From Variovorax sp. 54 (GTDB taxonomy: Bacteria; Pseudomonadota; Gammaproteobacteria; Burkholderiales; Burkholderiaceae_C): a DNA stretch of 64,000 nucleotides. The translations under genes and the position numbers were made by a program. Where the stretch lies: contig NZ_PEFF01000001.1 of the NCBI RefSeq assembly GCF_002754375.1, positions 1,612,001-1,676,000 of the forward strand, given 5' to 3'. Of the stretch, positions 45,124 through 53,660 are shown piece by piece. The notes under the pieces are model-generated. The model was not told the origin of the DNA. It saw nothing but the letters and a program-made list of their open reading frames with translations, and made no database searches. Each line of letters starts with the position of its first letter. Position 1 is the stretch's first letter.

Positions 45124-46200
45124 TCAAGCAGCCTTCGCAATCGGAACAATCGTCATCCCGCGATAGACCTCCGCCTCCCCATGCCTGGCCAGCAGCTGCA
45201 TCAGGTGCTTGCGAATCAGCATCCCCGGCCGGTCGGACTCCATTGAATACTCCACGCCGCGCCGTCGCGTGTCGACCAGCGCATCCGGATCGGTCGATTC
45301 GAGGATGTCCTTGTCCTCGCGCGTGATCTCCGCGTCGAAGTCGATCAGCATCTGCGCCGCGCAGTCGGCCTCGGTGTCGTTGCGGAACAGCCATTGGCAC
45401 AGCTGCATGCGCCCGTCGTCGATGGGCGTGAAGCAGTTGATGATGATGTGGCGGATGCCGCTCGGGTACTCGATGTCGAGCCGGCGCGCGAACGGCAGGA
45501 AGTAGGCGTTGCGCATGTGGCGCGTGGTGATCGCGTCGGTCACGCCGCTGATCGCATGGAACTTCACCGGGTTGGTCGCTTCGATCACCGTCTCGGCGTA
45601 GAAGCCCGACTCGTTTTCCACCAGCTCGTACTTGCTCGGCTTCGGGCTCGCGGCCACGCCGAAGGTGGCGCGGTGCACGAAACTGAAGTGCGAGTTGTCG
45701 AACGAATTTTCGAGCGCGCGCATCGGGCTGGTCTGCCACTCCTCGTAGAACTGGAAAATCGTGCGGTAGCCCGGGTCTTCGAACTCGGGAAGGGCCGGAA
45801 TGTCGGCGATGGGCTCCTCCAGCGCCACCCAGGCATAGCCGTAGCGCGCGGTGCAGTGGTAGGCCGTGGTCTTGTACTCGGGCGAGATCTTGCGGTCGGG
45901 CTCGTACTGCGGGATGCGCACCACCTGGCCGCTGCGGTCGTAGGTCCAGCCGTGGTAGCCGCACTGGATCGCGCCTTGTCCGCAGGCCTTGCCTTCGCCG
46001 TCCACGCACCAGCCCTTCGAGAGCTTGGCGGTGCGGTGGCAGCAGCGGTCGCGCAGGGCAGCCGGCTGGCCGTCGGCGTCGAGGAACAGAACGATGTCTT
46101 CGCCCAGCAGCCGGAAAGGCTTGGGGCCATGGGCCAGTTCGGTGAGCGGCATGACGGCATGCCAGAACTTGCGGAAGACGGGTTGTTGGGTGACGAGCAT
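45124..46200 (-). CDS. Rieske aromatic-ring-hydroxylating oxygenase, alpha subunit
   Basis: 358 residues from MLVTQQPVFRKFWHAVMP, with AAGGAG before the ATG. Rieske cluster ligands: C53-x-H55 in DRCCHRTAKL and C80-x2-H83 in IQCGYHGWTY, with a 24-residue gap, longer than the usual 15-17. The mononuclear iron region is MRALENSFDNSHFSFVHRAT. The C-terminal part is the substrate-binding catalytic domain. Relatives demethylate or hydroxylate aromatic or N-containing ring compounds. No reductase partner is adjacent. It is divergent from a substrate-binding protein, with which it shares mirrored promoter blocks. Confidence 0.88.
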   Translation of the reverse strand: MLVTQQPVFRKFWHAVMPLTELAHGPKPFRLLGEDIVLFLDADGQPAALRDRCCHRTAKLSKGWCVDGEGKACGQGAIQCGYHGWTYDRSGQVVRIPQYEPDRKISPEYKTTAYHCTARYGYAWVALEEPIADIPALPEFEDPGYRTIFQFYEEWQTSPMRALENSFDNSHFSFVHRATFGVAASPKPSKYELVENESGFYAETVIEATNPVKFHAISGVTDAITTRHMRNAYFLPFARRLDIEYPSGIRHIIINCFTPIDDGRMQLCQWLFRNDTEADCAAQMLIDFDAEITREDKDILESTDPDALVDTRRRGVEYSMESDRPGMLIRKHLMQLLARHGEAEVYRGMTIVPIAKAA

Positions 46201-46240
46201 GGGCGAACTCCTTCGTTGTTGCGTGGGGGGACGAACGTGA

Positions 46241-46490
46241 AAGAGCAATTTCCTGCTTCGTCGGCACGCCTGATGACAAGGCATGCGCGAGGCTGAACGC
46301 TTCTACTCTGCGCCAACCGACTTGCAATTAGCGCGCCCGGATTGTGACGCGCCCCGACCGCGCCTCCAAGCACCGTGCCGCGATGCCCGAGCGCCGCACC
46401 CTGGCATGCCTCATGCAAGACAGCCCACAAGAGTAGAAGCGTTCAGCAGCGCACGCACCATCCCCGTGCGCCCGCCCGGAAATTGCTCTT
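46241..46490. promoter_or_regulatory. Mirrored divergent promoter region with two perfect inverted repeats
   Basis: The 350-bp gap (46201-46550) holds no gene. An 18-bp perfect inverted repeat (46292-46309 and 46430-46447; GCTGAACGCTTCTACTCT) and, outside it, a 13-bp one (46241-46253 and 46478-46490; AAGAGCAATTTCC) are arranged so each gene's promoter has both blocks in the same order. A TGCAAG lies 10-11 nt upstream of the 18-bp block on each side, with TAGAAG inside it, like a -35/-10 pair. This suggests one regulator or one duplicated promoter for both sides. Confidence 0.7.
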
Positions 46491-46550
46491 GAGGCGCCTC
46501 CCGCCCTGGTGGGAGGCATCCGTCAAGACCACCGACTCCGAGGCCCCACC

Positions 46551-47579
46551 ATGCAACGCCGATCCTTTCTTGCCGCAGCTGCAACCACCCTCGCCGCCCC
46601 TGCCGTGTTCGCGCAGGGCGGCAAGCTCACCCCGCTCAAGTTCACGCTCGACTTCCGCATCAACGGCCAGACCGCGCCCTTCTTCCTGGCACAGGCCAAG
46701 GGCTACTACCGCGACGAAGGGCTGGACGTGACGATCGACACCGGCGCCGGCTCGGTCGCGTCGATCACGCGCATCGCGAGCGGCGTGTACCAGCTGGGCC
46801 TGGGCGACATCAGCTCGCTGGTCGAGTTCAATGCACAGAACCCGGGCACGCCGGTGGTGCAGGCCGTGTACCAGTACTACAACCGTGCACCGTTCGTGAT
46901 CATCGGCCGCAAGGACCGCGGCGTGACCGGCGACTTCAAGAGCCTCACGGGCAAGAAGGTGGCCGCCGCCGCCGTCGAGTCCACGCGCCGCGCCTGGCCG
47001 ATGGTCGCGCGCAAGCAGGGCATGCGCGGCGATGCCTTCCAGTGGCAGACCACCGACTTCAGCGCGCGCGACAACGTGATGGTGCGCGGCGACGTCGACG
47101 CCGCCACCTACTTCCACGACTCGGCCGTCTCGCTCTTCGCGCGCATGAAGGCCGACGAGCTCTCGGTGCTCAAGTATTCGGACGCGGGCGTCAACCTGTA
47201 CGGCAACGCGATCCTCGCGAGCAACAACCTGATCGCGCAGAACCCGAAGGTGGTGGCGGCCTTCTTGCGCGCGACCAACCGCGCCATCGTCGAGACCTTT
47301 GCCAACCCCGCACCCAGCATCGCGGCCATGCGCCAGCGCGAACCGATCCTCGACGAGAAGGTCGAACTCGAACGCTGGAGCCTCACGGCGCAGTACGTGG
47401 GTGCGGCGGACACGCGCAGCCATGGGCTGGGCGACATCCGCAAGCTCACGCTCGAACAGCAGGTCGACGAGGTGGCCGACACCTTCGGCCTCAAGATGCG
47501 GCCTTCGGCCGACGCCCTCTTCAACAGCTCGATGCTGCCGGCGCGCAGCGAGCGCCTTCTTCCCGCACCCAAGGCATGA
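46551..47579 (+). CDS. ABC transporter substrate-binding protein (NMT1/SsuA type)
   Basis: 342 residues with a signal peptide MQRRSFLAAAATTLAAPAVF ending before AQGG. The mature part reads LKFTLDFRINGQTAPFFLAQ then AKGYYRDEGLDVTIDTGAGS, the THI5/NMT1-like fold for aromatic sulfonates, pyrimidines or related small ligands. It is followed at 4-nt overlap by a nucleobase deaminase. No permease or ATPase gene follows, so it must use one elsewhere. Confidence 0.88.
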   Translation: MQRRSFLAAAATTLAAPAVFAQGGKLTPLKFTLDFRINGQTAPFFLAQAKGYYRDEGLDVTIDTGAGSVASITRIASGVYQLGLGDISSLVEFNAQNPGTPVVQAVYQYYNRAPFVIIGRKDRGVTGDFKSLTGKKVAAAAVESTRRAWPMVARKQGMRGDAFQWQTTDFSARDNVMVRGDVDAATYFHDSAVSLFARMKADELSVLKYSDAGVNLYGNAILASNNLIAQNPKVVAAFLRATNRAIVETFANPAPSIAAMRQREPILDEKVELERWSLTAQYVGAADTRSHGLGDIRKLTLEQQVDEVADTFGLKMRPSADALFNSSMLPARSERLLPAPKA

Positions 47580-48103
47580 ACCTTCCTGAAAACCCCACGC
47601 CCGCCCTCCCCGAAGAAACCACGCTCGACGAACGCGACGGCCGCTACCTGCGCAAGGCCATCGTGTGGTCGCACGCCGCGCGCCGGCGCGGCAACCGGCC
47701 CTTCGGCTCGGTCATCGTCTCGGCCGCCGGCGAAGTGCTGGCCGAGGCCGCCAACAGCAACGCCGAAACCGGCGACTGCACCGCACACGCCGAGGTGAAC
47801 GCGCTGCGCGCACTGGCCGGCCGCGGCCTCTCTCGCGAAGAGCTGGCCGGCGCCACGCTCTACGCCTCGGGCGAGCCCTGCGTGATGTGTGCGGGCGCAA
47901 TCTTCTGGTCGAACATCGGCCGCGTGGTCTTCGGCATCGACGCACAGCGGCTGCGCGTGTTCCGCGGCGAGCGGCAGGACCAGCGCGACGCGGAGCTGTC
48001 GTGCCGCGACGTGTTCCGTGCGTCGCCGCATGCTATCGAGTGCATCGGGCCGGCGCTCATCGATGAAGCGTCCGCTGCGCACGACGGCGCGTGGAAGACC
48101 TGA
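47576..48103 (+). CDS. Nucleoside/nucleobase deaminase (cytidine deaminase superfamily)
   Basis: 175 residues. Zinc site: TAHAEVNALRALAG (His-Ala-Glu) and SGEPCVMCAGAIFWSNIGRV (P-C-x2-C). This is the guanine deaminase/TadA/CD superfamily pattern; the substrate is not fixed. It overlaps the binding-protein gene by 4 nt and precedes ureD by 13 nt. The combination suggests that imported N-heterocycles are deaminated here. Confidence 0.87.
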   Translation: MNLPENPTPALPEETTLDERDGRYLRKAIVWSHAARRRGNRPFGSVIVSAAGEVLAEAANSNAETGDCTAHAEVNALRALAGRGLSREELAGATLYASGEPCVMCAGAIFWSNIGRVVFGIDAQRLRVFRGERQDQRDAELSCRDVFRASPHAIECIGPALIDEASAAHDGAWKT

Positions 48104-48116
48104 CTAGACTCACCGC

Positions 48117-48947
48117 ATGCCCTGGCACGCCCGTCTCCACCTCGCCTACCAAAAAGAAACCGACCGCAGCGTCGCCCGTTTTCGGCACGATGGCCCTCTG
48201 CGCATCCTGCAGAGCCTCTACCCAGAGGGCGATGCGGTGTGCCACAACGTGCTGGTGCATCCGCCGGGCGGCCTCGTCGGCGGCGACACGCTCGACATCG
48301 ACATCGAGGCCGCCGATGGCAGCCACGGCCTGATCACCACGCCCGGTGCCTCGCGCTTCTACCGCTCCGAGGGCGAGACCGCGCTGCAACGCACGCGCAT
48401 CCGCCTGGCATCAGGTGCGCGGCTCGAATGGCTGCCGCTCGAAGCCATCTGCTACAGCGGCTGCCAGGCCGAGAACCGGCTCACCCTCGAGGTTGCACCG
48501 GGCGCCGAGATGATCGGCTGGGACGTGTGCGCGCTCGGCCTGCCGAACGCCAACCAGCCCTTCGAACGCGGCACCTACCTGCAGCACATCGAAGCGCCCG
48601 GCGTGTGGCTGGAGCGCGGGCGCATCGACGCGAGCGACCACCGCCTGCTGCAAAGCCCGCTGGGGCTGGGCGGCCACCGCTGCCTCGCTTCTCTGTTCGT
48701 CGTGGCGGGTTCGCCGATGGCCAAGGCACGGCGCGAAACCCTGCTTGCGCAAGCGCGCACGCTGCTCGAAGCGCATGAACTGCACGAGAGCGCGGGCGCG
48801 ACCAGCCCGCATGCGGAAGTGGTGGTGCTGCGCGTGCTCGCGCCGGTGGTCGAGCCTGCGATGCAGCTGCTGCGGCAGGTCTGGCAGGCGTGGCGCAGCG
48901 AGCTGTGGCAACTGCCGGCGGCCACGCCGCGCATCTGGGCGACCTGA
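48117..48947 (+). CDS. ureD: Urease accessory protein UreD, without urease genes nearby
   Basis: 276 residues, a full-length UreD. Conserved features: LVHPPGGLVGGDTLDIDIEA, TTPGASRFYRSEGETA, WLPLEAICYSGCQAENRL and GWDVCALGLPNANQPFERG, with the terminal LPAATPRIWAT. UreD binds urease apoprotein and helps nickel delivery with UreF and UreG. Normally ureABC follow; here a lipoprotein gene on the other strand begins the next block. It shares an operon with the deaminase and binding protein. Confidence 0.9.
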   Translation: MPWHARLHLAYQKETDRSVARFRHDGPLRILQSLYPEGDAVCHNVLVHPPGGLVGGDTLDIDIEAADGSHGLITTPGASRFYRSEGETALQRTRIRLASGARLEWLPLEAICYSGCQAENRLTLEVAPGAEMIGWDVCALGLPNANQPFERGTYLQHIEAPGVWLERGRIDASDHRLLQSPLGLGGHRCLASLFVVAGSPMAKARRETLLAQARTLLEAHELHESAGATSPHAEVVVLRVLAPVVEPAMQLLRQVWQAWRSELWQLPAATPRIWAT

Positions 48948-48963
48948 GGAGCTGGCGCCGCCG

Positions 48964-49446
48964 CTACTTTCGTGTTTTCAGGCGGTAGATGCCGTTGAAC
49001 GGATACGGGTACGCGCTGCTTTGCCCCACCGCCTGCACGTTGACCGTCAGCGTGTTGCCCGAAAAAACGAGTTCGCCCGTGATGCGCGGCCTGCGGTCCT
49101 TCTCGTGTTGCTCCCGCAACCCGAGATCGACAGGCGATGTGGGGGACGGCTTTTTCTCGGCCACCTTGTCGAACTCGCTCACCTCGAACACCGAGGCTTC
49201 GGATGCGTCGATGCGCCCCTCGATCGATGGCACCCGGATGCGGGATTCGAGTTCGTAGCTGCGGTTGAAGATCAGCGACGCAGGGTCATGAACCATCAAA
49301 CCCCGGGTGGCATAGAGCGTGACTTCGTACCCGTCGGATGTCCGGGTGACGGTCGCGTCGGGCTTGTTTTCTGTGTCCGCGCACCCGGCGAGCGCGAACG
49401 CGAACAGGAGCGACGACGCTGTGGTGAGCATGAACAACGTGCGCAC
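48964..49446 (-). CDS. Hypothetical lipoprotein
   Basis: 160 residues from a GTG at 49446 with GAGG upstream. N-terminus VRTLFMLTTASSLLFAFALA ends at the lipobox L-A-G-C, so it is probably a lipoprotein. The mature part is small, beta-type, with a VTLYATRGLMVHDPASLIFN segment and a C-terminal YPYPFNGIYRLKTRK. No family recognised. Confidence 0.72.
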   Translation of the reverse strand: MRTLFMLTTASSLLFAFALAGCADTENKPDATVTRTSDGYEVTLYATRGLMVHDPASLIFNRSYELESRIRVPSIEGRIDASEASVFEVSEFDKVAEKKPSPTSPVDLGLREQHEKDRRPRITGELVFSGNTLTVNVQAVGQSSAYPYPFNGIYRLKTRK

Positions 49447-49492
49447 GGGTCGGCCTCGTTTCTTCAATCTGGAGTGGCCCTTCGTTGAAGAC

Positions 49493-50755
49493 TCAGCGGT
49501 TTTCCCGATGCTCGACGCCATTCTCATCCGTCCATCGCCCCGACCACGTCAACGGATAGAGCTGCTGCCGCCAGAACCCCTTGGGCACGTAGTCGCCCAC
49601 CACGCCATAGTTGTCAGGCCAGATCTTTTTCTTGTCGGCCTTCACGGCCGTGCCGAACAGGTAGTCCCAGAACGCGAAGTGCGCCGCATAGCAACGGTCC
49701 AACCCTTCCGCGTCACGGCTGTGGTGCCAGTGATGGAAGTTCGGCGTCACGATCAGGTAGCGCAGCGGCCCGAGCCGCACCGACGCATTGGTGTGATTGA
49801 ACACCGCCTGCACGCCCGCGATCACGATGTAGACGTTGATCACGCTCTGCGAAAAACCGAGCAGGAAGGCCGGCGCCAGGATCACCACGGTCGACAGCAC
49901 GGTCTCGACACCGTGCGTGCGGCTGCCTGAAATCCAGTCCATGCTTTCGGCGCTGTGGTGGATGGAATGCAGCCGCCAGCCGATGGCGGTCTCGTGATAG
50001 AAGCGGTGCAGCCAGTAGCGCGCGAAGTCGGTGATGAGCATCAGCAGCAGCAATGCATAGCCGAACGGCAGGTTGCGAAACCAGCCGCGCAACGTGTCTT
50101 GCCCCACCGGGTTCACACCCGCGAACATGCCCGTCGCGCCGTAGAGAATGGCGTAGACCAGGAACAGCGTGAGCCCCACCAGCAGGTGGCCTGTCACGAA
50201 GTACATGAAGTCGGTCTGCCACTCCCTGCGGAAGATCGGCATGTCGGGGCGCAGCGGCCTGAGCTTCTCGATGGTGGTGAACAGCAGCGTGGTCGCGAGC
50301 AGGTCGAAGATGAACCAGTCGACACCCAGGTACGGCATGTTCGAAGGCACGTTGCCCGCGGGCAGCCACCCGTGCCCGGTGGCGCTCACGCCCAGCTGCG
50401 AGCCGACCACCGCAACCGCCAGCCAGAACAAGGCCCATGCCGACAGCCGGCGCACGCGGTTGAAAACGATATTGGTCAGGGCCAGGGCGCCGCACAGCAC
50501 CATCGCGACCAACAACACTGTGCGCATCGCGTCAAAGCTCAGCACCTCGCGCACTTTCGGTGTACTCAGGAAGGCCGGAAACTGGAACATCAGCACGGCC
50601 AGCAGGCTGAAGTTGGCCAGCACGAGGGCGATCATTCCGCTGACCATGCCCTTGCCGCGATGCAGCGGCCCGTGCGACATCGCAAGGTCCACGCCCTTGC
50701 GGATTTCATGGGCAACGTCGTTCTTGAGTCGGTCCGCGGGAGAAGGAGTGGGCAT
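49493..50755 (-). CDS. Sterol desaturase/fatty acid hydroxylase family membrane protein
   Basis: 420 residues with several hydrophobic helices (about 38-60, 80-96, 108-124, 145-160, 190-210). The di-iron histidine motifs HRFYHE, HSIHHS and NFHHWHH are in order in the C-terminal half. Family members hydroxylate or desaturate sterols, lipids or carotenoids. The long N-terminal extension is unusual; many members are 250-320 residues. Substrate unknown. Confidence 0.86.
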   Translation of the reverse strand: MPTPSPADRLKNDVAHEIRKGVDLAMSHGPLHRGKGMVSGMIALVLANFSLLAVLMFQFPAFLSTPKVREVLSFDAMRTVLLVAMVLCGALALTNIVFNRVRRLSAWALFWLAVAVVGSQLGVSATGHGWLPAGNVPSNMPYLGVDWFIFDLLATTLLFTTIEKLRPLRPDMPIFRREWQTDFMYFVTGHLLVGLTLFLVYAILYGATGMFAGVNPVGQDTLRGWFRNLPFGYALLLLMLITDFARYWLHRFYHETAIGWRLHSIHHSAESMDWISGSRTHGVETVLSTVVILAPAFLLGFSQSVINVYIVIAGVQAVFNHTNASVRLGPLRYLIVTPNFHHWHHSRDAEGLDRCYAAHFAFWDYLFGTAVKADKKKIWPDNYGVVGDYVPKGFWRQQLYPLTWSGRWTDENGVEHRENR

Positions 50756-50835
50756 AGAGGGGTGCTCTCGTGGTGGTCACCGAGTATGTACGCGTGCTGC
50801 CCACCATACCCGCCATCAACCCCTATCAACTGCGA

Positions 50836-51255
50836 TCAACCACAAGCGATCTTTCCGGACGGCGCGCTGCGCAACCTGTTGAGAAACGCCAGTTGCACCC
50901 TGGCCGTTTCGCTCCCCTTCTCGGCGGCGCGCAGCATCCACGTGCGCGCCTCGCAGCGGTCGGCCTTCACCGCCGAGCCATACAGCGTTTGCCCCGTGAG
51001 CAGCACCATGCCCAGCATCTCCTGCGCCTCGGGATGGCCTTCGGTGGCGGCCTGGCGCAGTTGCACGAGCATCGTGCGGTAGTCGCGTCCGGCCTGGGCT
51101 TCGAGGGCGAGCTGGTAGCGCTGCTCGGGTTGCAGATCGGCGTTCACGTCGAATGGCTTCGCCGCAGCGATGGCGGCGACAAGGCACAGCGCGCCAAACA
51201 GAAAGATGCGCCAGCGCAGCGACCAACTGGCGATCTGGTTGAGTTCGGATGACAT
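50836..51255 (-). CDS. Sel1-like repeat protein
   Basis: 139 residues from MSSELNQIASWSLRWRIFLF, with a hydrophobic N-terminal segment acting as signal or anchor (FLFGALCLVAAIAAA). Two alpha-helical repeats of Sel1 type follow: QAATEGHPEAQEMLGMVLLT and ARTWMLRAAEKGSETARVQL. Such repeats bind other proteins. The context gives no partner. Confidence 0.75.
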   Translation of the reverse strand: MSSELNQIASWSLRWRIFLFGALCLVAAIAAAKPFDVNADLQPEQRYQLALEAQAGRDYRTMLVQLRQAATEGHPEAQEMLGMVLLTGQTLYGSAVKADRCEARTWMLRAAEKGSETARVQLAFLNRLRSAPSGKIACG

Positions 51256-51370
51256 CGGTTTTTTCTCCACGGGTTGCGTGGCACCGATGGTCCCGCGAAG
51301 GGGCGTGCAGGAGAAACTGGAATTCACGCAGGACGCCTCAGGCACCGCCTGAGCCCCGCGCAAAGTTCAC

Positions 51371-52429
51371 TCAGAACACCGCCAGCACGGCCGCATTCAC
51401 CGCATAGCCGCCGACCGTCAGGAACACGAACAGCAGCGCCCCGAGCTTCAGCGGTTGCGCACCCGCCTTGCGCAGGCTGGCGGCACTGGTGCGCAGGCCC
51501 ATCGCCGCCATGGCGGTGGCGAGCAGCAGCGTGTCGAGTTGCACCAGTGCGGCCACCAGGGCGCGCGGCAGCACGTCGAGAGAATGCACGGCGCTCACCC
51601 CGATGAACAGCACCGCGAACCATGGCACGCGCACCTGGCGCCAGCAGGCGCGCAGGCTCGCCGCGCCCGGCGCCGATTTCGATGCCGCCACGCGGAACGA
51701 CAGGCCCATGAGAAACGGCGCCAGCATCATCACGCGCAGCATCTTCTCGACCACGGCCGCGTTCGCCGCGCCCGGGCTGACTGCCTCGCCGACCGCGACC
51801 ACCTGCGCCACCTCGTGGATGGTGGAGCCCGCGAAGAGACCGAAGGCATGTTCCGTGAGGCCGAGGTACGGATAGATCAGCGGGTACAGCACCATCGACA
51901 GCGTGCCGAACACGACCACGGTGGCGACGGCGATCGACACCTTGTGCTCTTCGCCGCGCACCACGGGCTGCGTGGCCATCACGGCGGCAGCGCCGCAGAT
52001 GGCGCTGCCCGCGCCGATAAGCGCGGCCGTCTCGCGGTCGAGCCCCAGCCAACGCGTGCCGATGCGCACGGCGAGGCCGAAGGTGAGCGCGACCATCGCC
52101 CCCGCGATCAGCACGCCGGGCCAGCCGACGGCGCCGATGTCGCTCAGCGAGATGCGAAAACCGTAGAGCACGATGCCCGCGCGCAGCAGCACGCTGCGCG
52201 CAAAGTCCACGCCGGCGCCGGTGCGGTCCGACACCGCGGGGAACACCGTGTTGCCCGCCACCATGCCCAGCGCGATGGCCAGCGTCAGCGCGCTCAGGCC
52301 CAGGCCCACCATCGGCGGCCATTCGGCCAGCAGCGCGGCGGCAGCCGCCAGCACTGCAGCGAGAAGCACGCCGGGGCCGCAGCGGCGAACGAAGGAGAAA
52401 CCGGGCAAGGAGGCGGCAAGGGATGACAT
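51371..52429 (-). CDS. YeiH family putative sulfate exporter
   Basis: 352 residues starting MSSLAASLPGFSF, about ten hydrophobic segments. Family motifs: LGMVAGNTVFPAVSDRTGAG, DFARSVLLRAGIVLYGFRIS and LIGAGSAICGAAAVMATQPV. YeiH-type permeases are annotated as sulfate exporters on limited evidence. Divergent from the LysR regulator at 52500. Confidence 0.87.
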   Translation of the reverse strand: MSSLAASLPGFSFVRRCGPGVLLAAVLAAAAALLAEWPPMVGLGLSALTLAIALGMVAGNTVFPAVSDRTGAGVDFARSVLLRAGIVLYGFRISLSDIGAVGWPGVLIAGAMVALTFGLAVRIGTRWLGLDRETAALIGAGSAICGAAAVMATQPVVRGEEHKVSIAVATVVVFGTLSMVLYPLIYPYLGLTEHAFGLFAGSTIHEVAQVVAVGEAVSPGAANAAVVEKMLRVMMLAPFLMGLSFRVAASKSAPGAASLRACWRQVRVPWFAVLFIGVSAVHSLDVLPRALVAALVQLDTLLLATAMAAMGLRTSAASLRKAGAQPLKLGALLFVFLTVGGYAVNAAVLAVF

Positions 52430-52472
52430 GGCGCCAAGCTTAGGAATCGACACACCATGAGTCAAAGACATA

Positions 52473-52494
52473 AACTTCACCGATGCATGAAGTT
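52473..52494. promoter_or_regulatory. LysR-type operator palindrome
   Basis: AACTTCA (52473-52479) and TGAAGTT (52488-52494), 8-bp spacer, in the 70-bp gap between the LysR gene and the YeiH permease. Confidence 0.55.
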
Positions 52495-52499
52495 AAGTT

Positions 52500-53393
52500 A
52501 TGACCCTCAACCTGCACCTGGTGCGCCTGTTCGTCGCCGTGGCCGAGGCGGGCAGCTTCTCGCGTGCGGCCGAGGGCCTGTGGATCAGCCAGCCGGCGGT
52601 GTCCAAGGGCATCCGCGAGCTGGAGCACCAGCTCGACCTGACGCTCATCGAACGCGGCGCGGGCAAGGGCTTTCGGCTCACGGAGGCCGGCGCGTCGCTG
52701 CTCACGCATGCGCGCGGCATCTTCGCGATGGAGCGCGCGGCACTCGACGACGTGCGTGCGCGCGTCGGCGTGCAGCGCGGCAGCCTCACGCTGGGCGCCA
52801 GCACCACGGTGGCGAGCTACTGGCTGCCGCCGCAGATCGCGGCCTTCTGCGCCGCCTTTCCGGCGGTGGTGCCGCGCGTCACGGTCGGCAACACGCAGTG
52901 GGTGTGCGAGCAGTTGCTCGAATGCCGCATCGATCTCGCACTGGTCGAAGGCCGTGTGGACGCAGACAGCGAAGCACGCATCGACGTGCGCGAATGGACC
53001 ACCGACCCGCTCGCCATCGTGGCGCCGCCCGACGCCGCCCTGCCCCGGCGCGGCATAACAGCCGCGCTGCTGGGCCGGCAGAACTGGATCCTGCGCGAGC
53101 CCGGATCGGGCACGCGCCAGGCCACCGAGGCGCTGTGCGCAGCGCACGGCATCGACGCGCCGCCGTGGATGGAAATGGCGAGCAACGAAGCCATTGCGCG
53201 CACCGTGGCCAGCGGCGTCGGCATCTCCATGCTGCCGCGCGTGGTGGTGGCCGACATGCTCGCGCTGGGCACGCTGCGCGAGCTGAAGCTGCCGGGCGCG
53301 GTGCTGTCGCGGCCGCTGTACCGGCTGAGCCTGAAGAACCGGCCGCTCTCGCCGGCGGCGCTGCGGATGGCGCAGATCCTCGACGCTTCCTGA
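52500..53393 (+). CDS. LysR family transcriptional regulator
   Basis: 297 residues. HTH at about 5-62: LVRLFVAVAEAGSFSRAAEG then LWISQPAVSKGIRELEHQLD. The co-inducer domain follows from about 90 (GSLTLGASTTVASYWLPPQI). It is divergent from the YeiH transporter across a short palindrome and is probably its regulator. CysB-like or CmpR/CbbR-like ligand unknown. Confidence 0.9.
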   Translation: MTLNLHLVRLFVAVAEAGSFSRAAEGLWISQPAVSKGIRELEHQLDLTLIERGAGKGFRLTEAGASLLTHARGIFAMERAALDDVRARVGVQRGSLTLGASTTVASYWLPPQIAAFCAAFPAVVPRVTVGNTQWVCEQLLECRIDLALVEGRVDADSEARIDVREWTTDPLAIVAPPDAALPRRGITAALLGRQNWILREPGSGTRQATEALCAAHGIDAPPWMEMASNEAIARTVASGVGISMLPRVVVADMLALGTLRELKLPGAVLSRPLYRLSLKNRPLSPAALRMAQILDAS

Positions 53394-53400
53394 AATAAAA

Positions 53401-53423
53401 AAGGGCGCATCGCATGCGCCCTT
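53401..53423. terminator. Bidirectional terminator
   Basis: Perfect arms AAGGGCGCAT (53401-53410) and ATGCGCCCTT (53414-53423), preceded by an A-run and followed by CTTCACT. It ends the LysR gene and, on the other strand, the cstA-ybdD operon. Confidence 0.8.
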
Positions 53424-53448
53424 CTTCACTCTGTCAGTCGCTGCCCAG

Positions 53449-53655
53449 TCAGCAGCAGCGCCCCTTGCCCCCGCCGTAGCGCGCCTCGAGCCGTTCGCGG
53501 AAGAACTCCTCGTAGCTCATCGGCGCGCGGTCGGGGTGCGTGGCCGCCATGTGCGTCAGGTAGACGTCGTAGTCGGGCAGCCCGACCATGAGCCGCAGCG
53601 ACTGCTTGATCGACCGGGCGATGTAGCGCCCGGCTTCGGGCATGGCGAGGCCCAT
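53449..53655 (-). CDS. YbdD/YjiX family small protein
   Basis: 68 residues with the family end YGGGKGRCC and the [14 protein letters not shown] region, and [12 protein letters not shown]. It is the usual partner of CstA-type peptide/pyruvate transporters and follows cstA by 5 nt on the same strand. It probably helps the transporter function. An ATG 12 nt further in gives a 64-residue form. Confidence 0.85.
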   Translation of the reverse strand: MGLAMPEAGRYIARSIKQSLRLMVGLPDYDVYLTHMAATHPDRAPMSYEEFFRERLEARYGGGKGRCC

Positions 53656-53660
53656 GGCGT

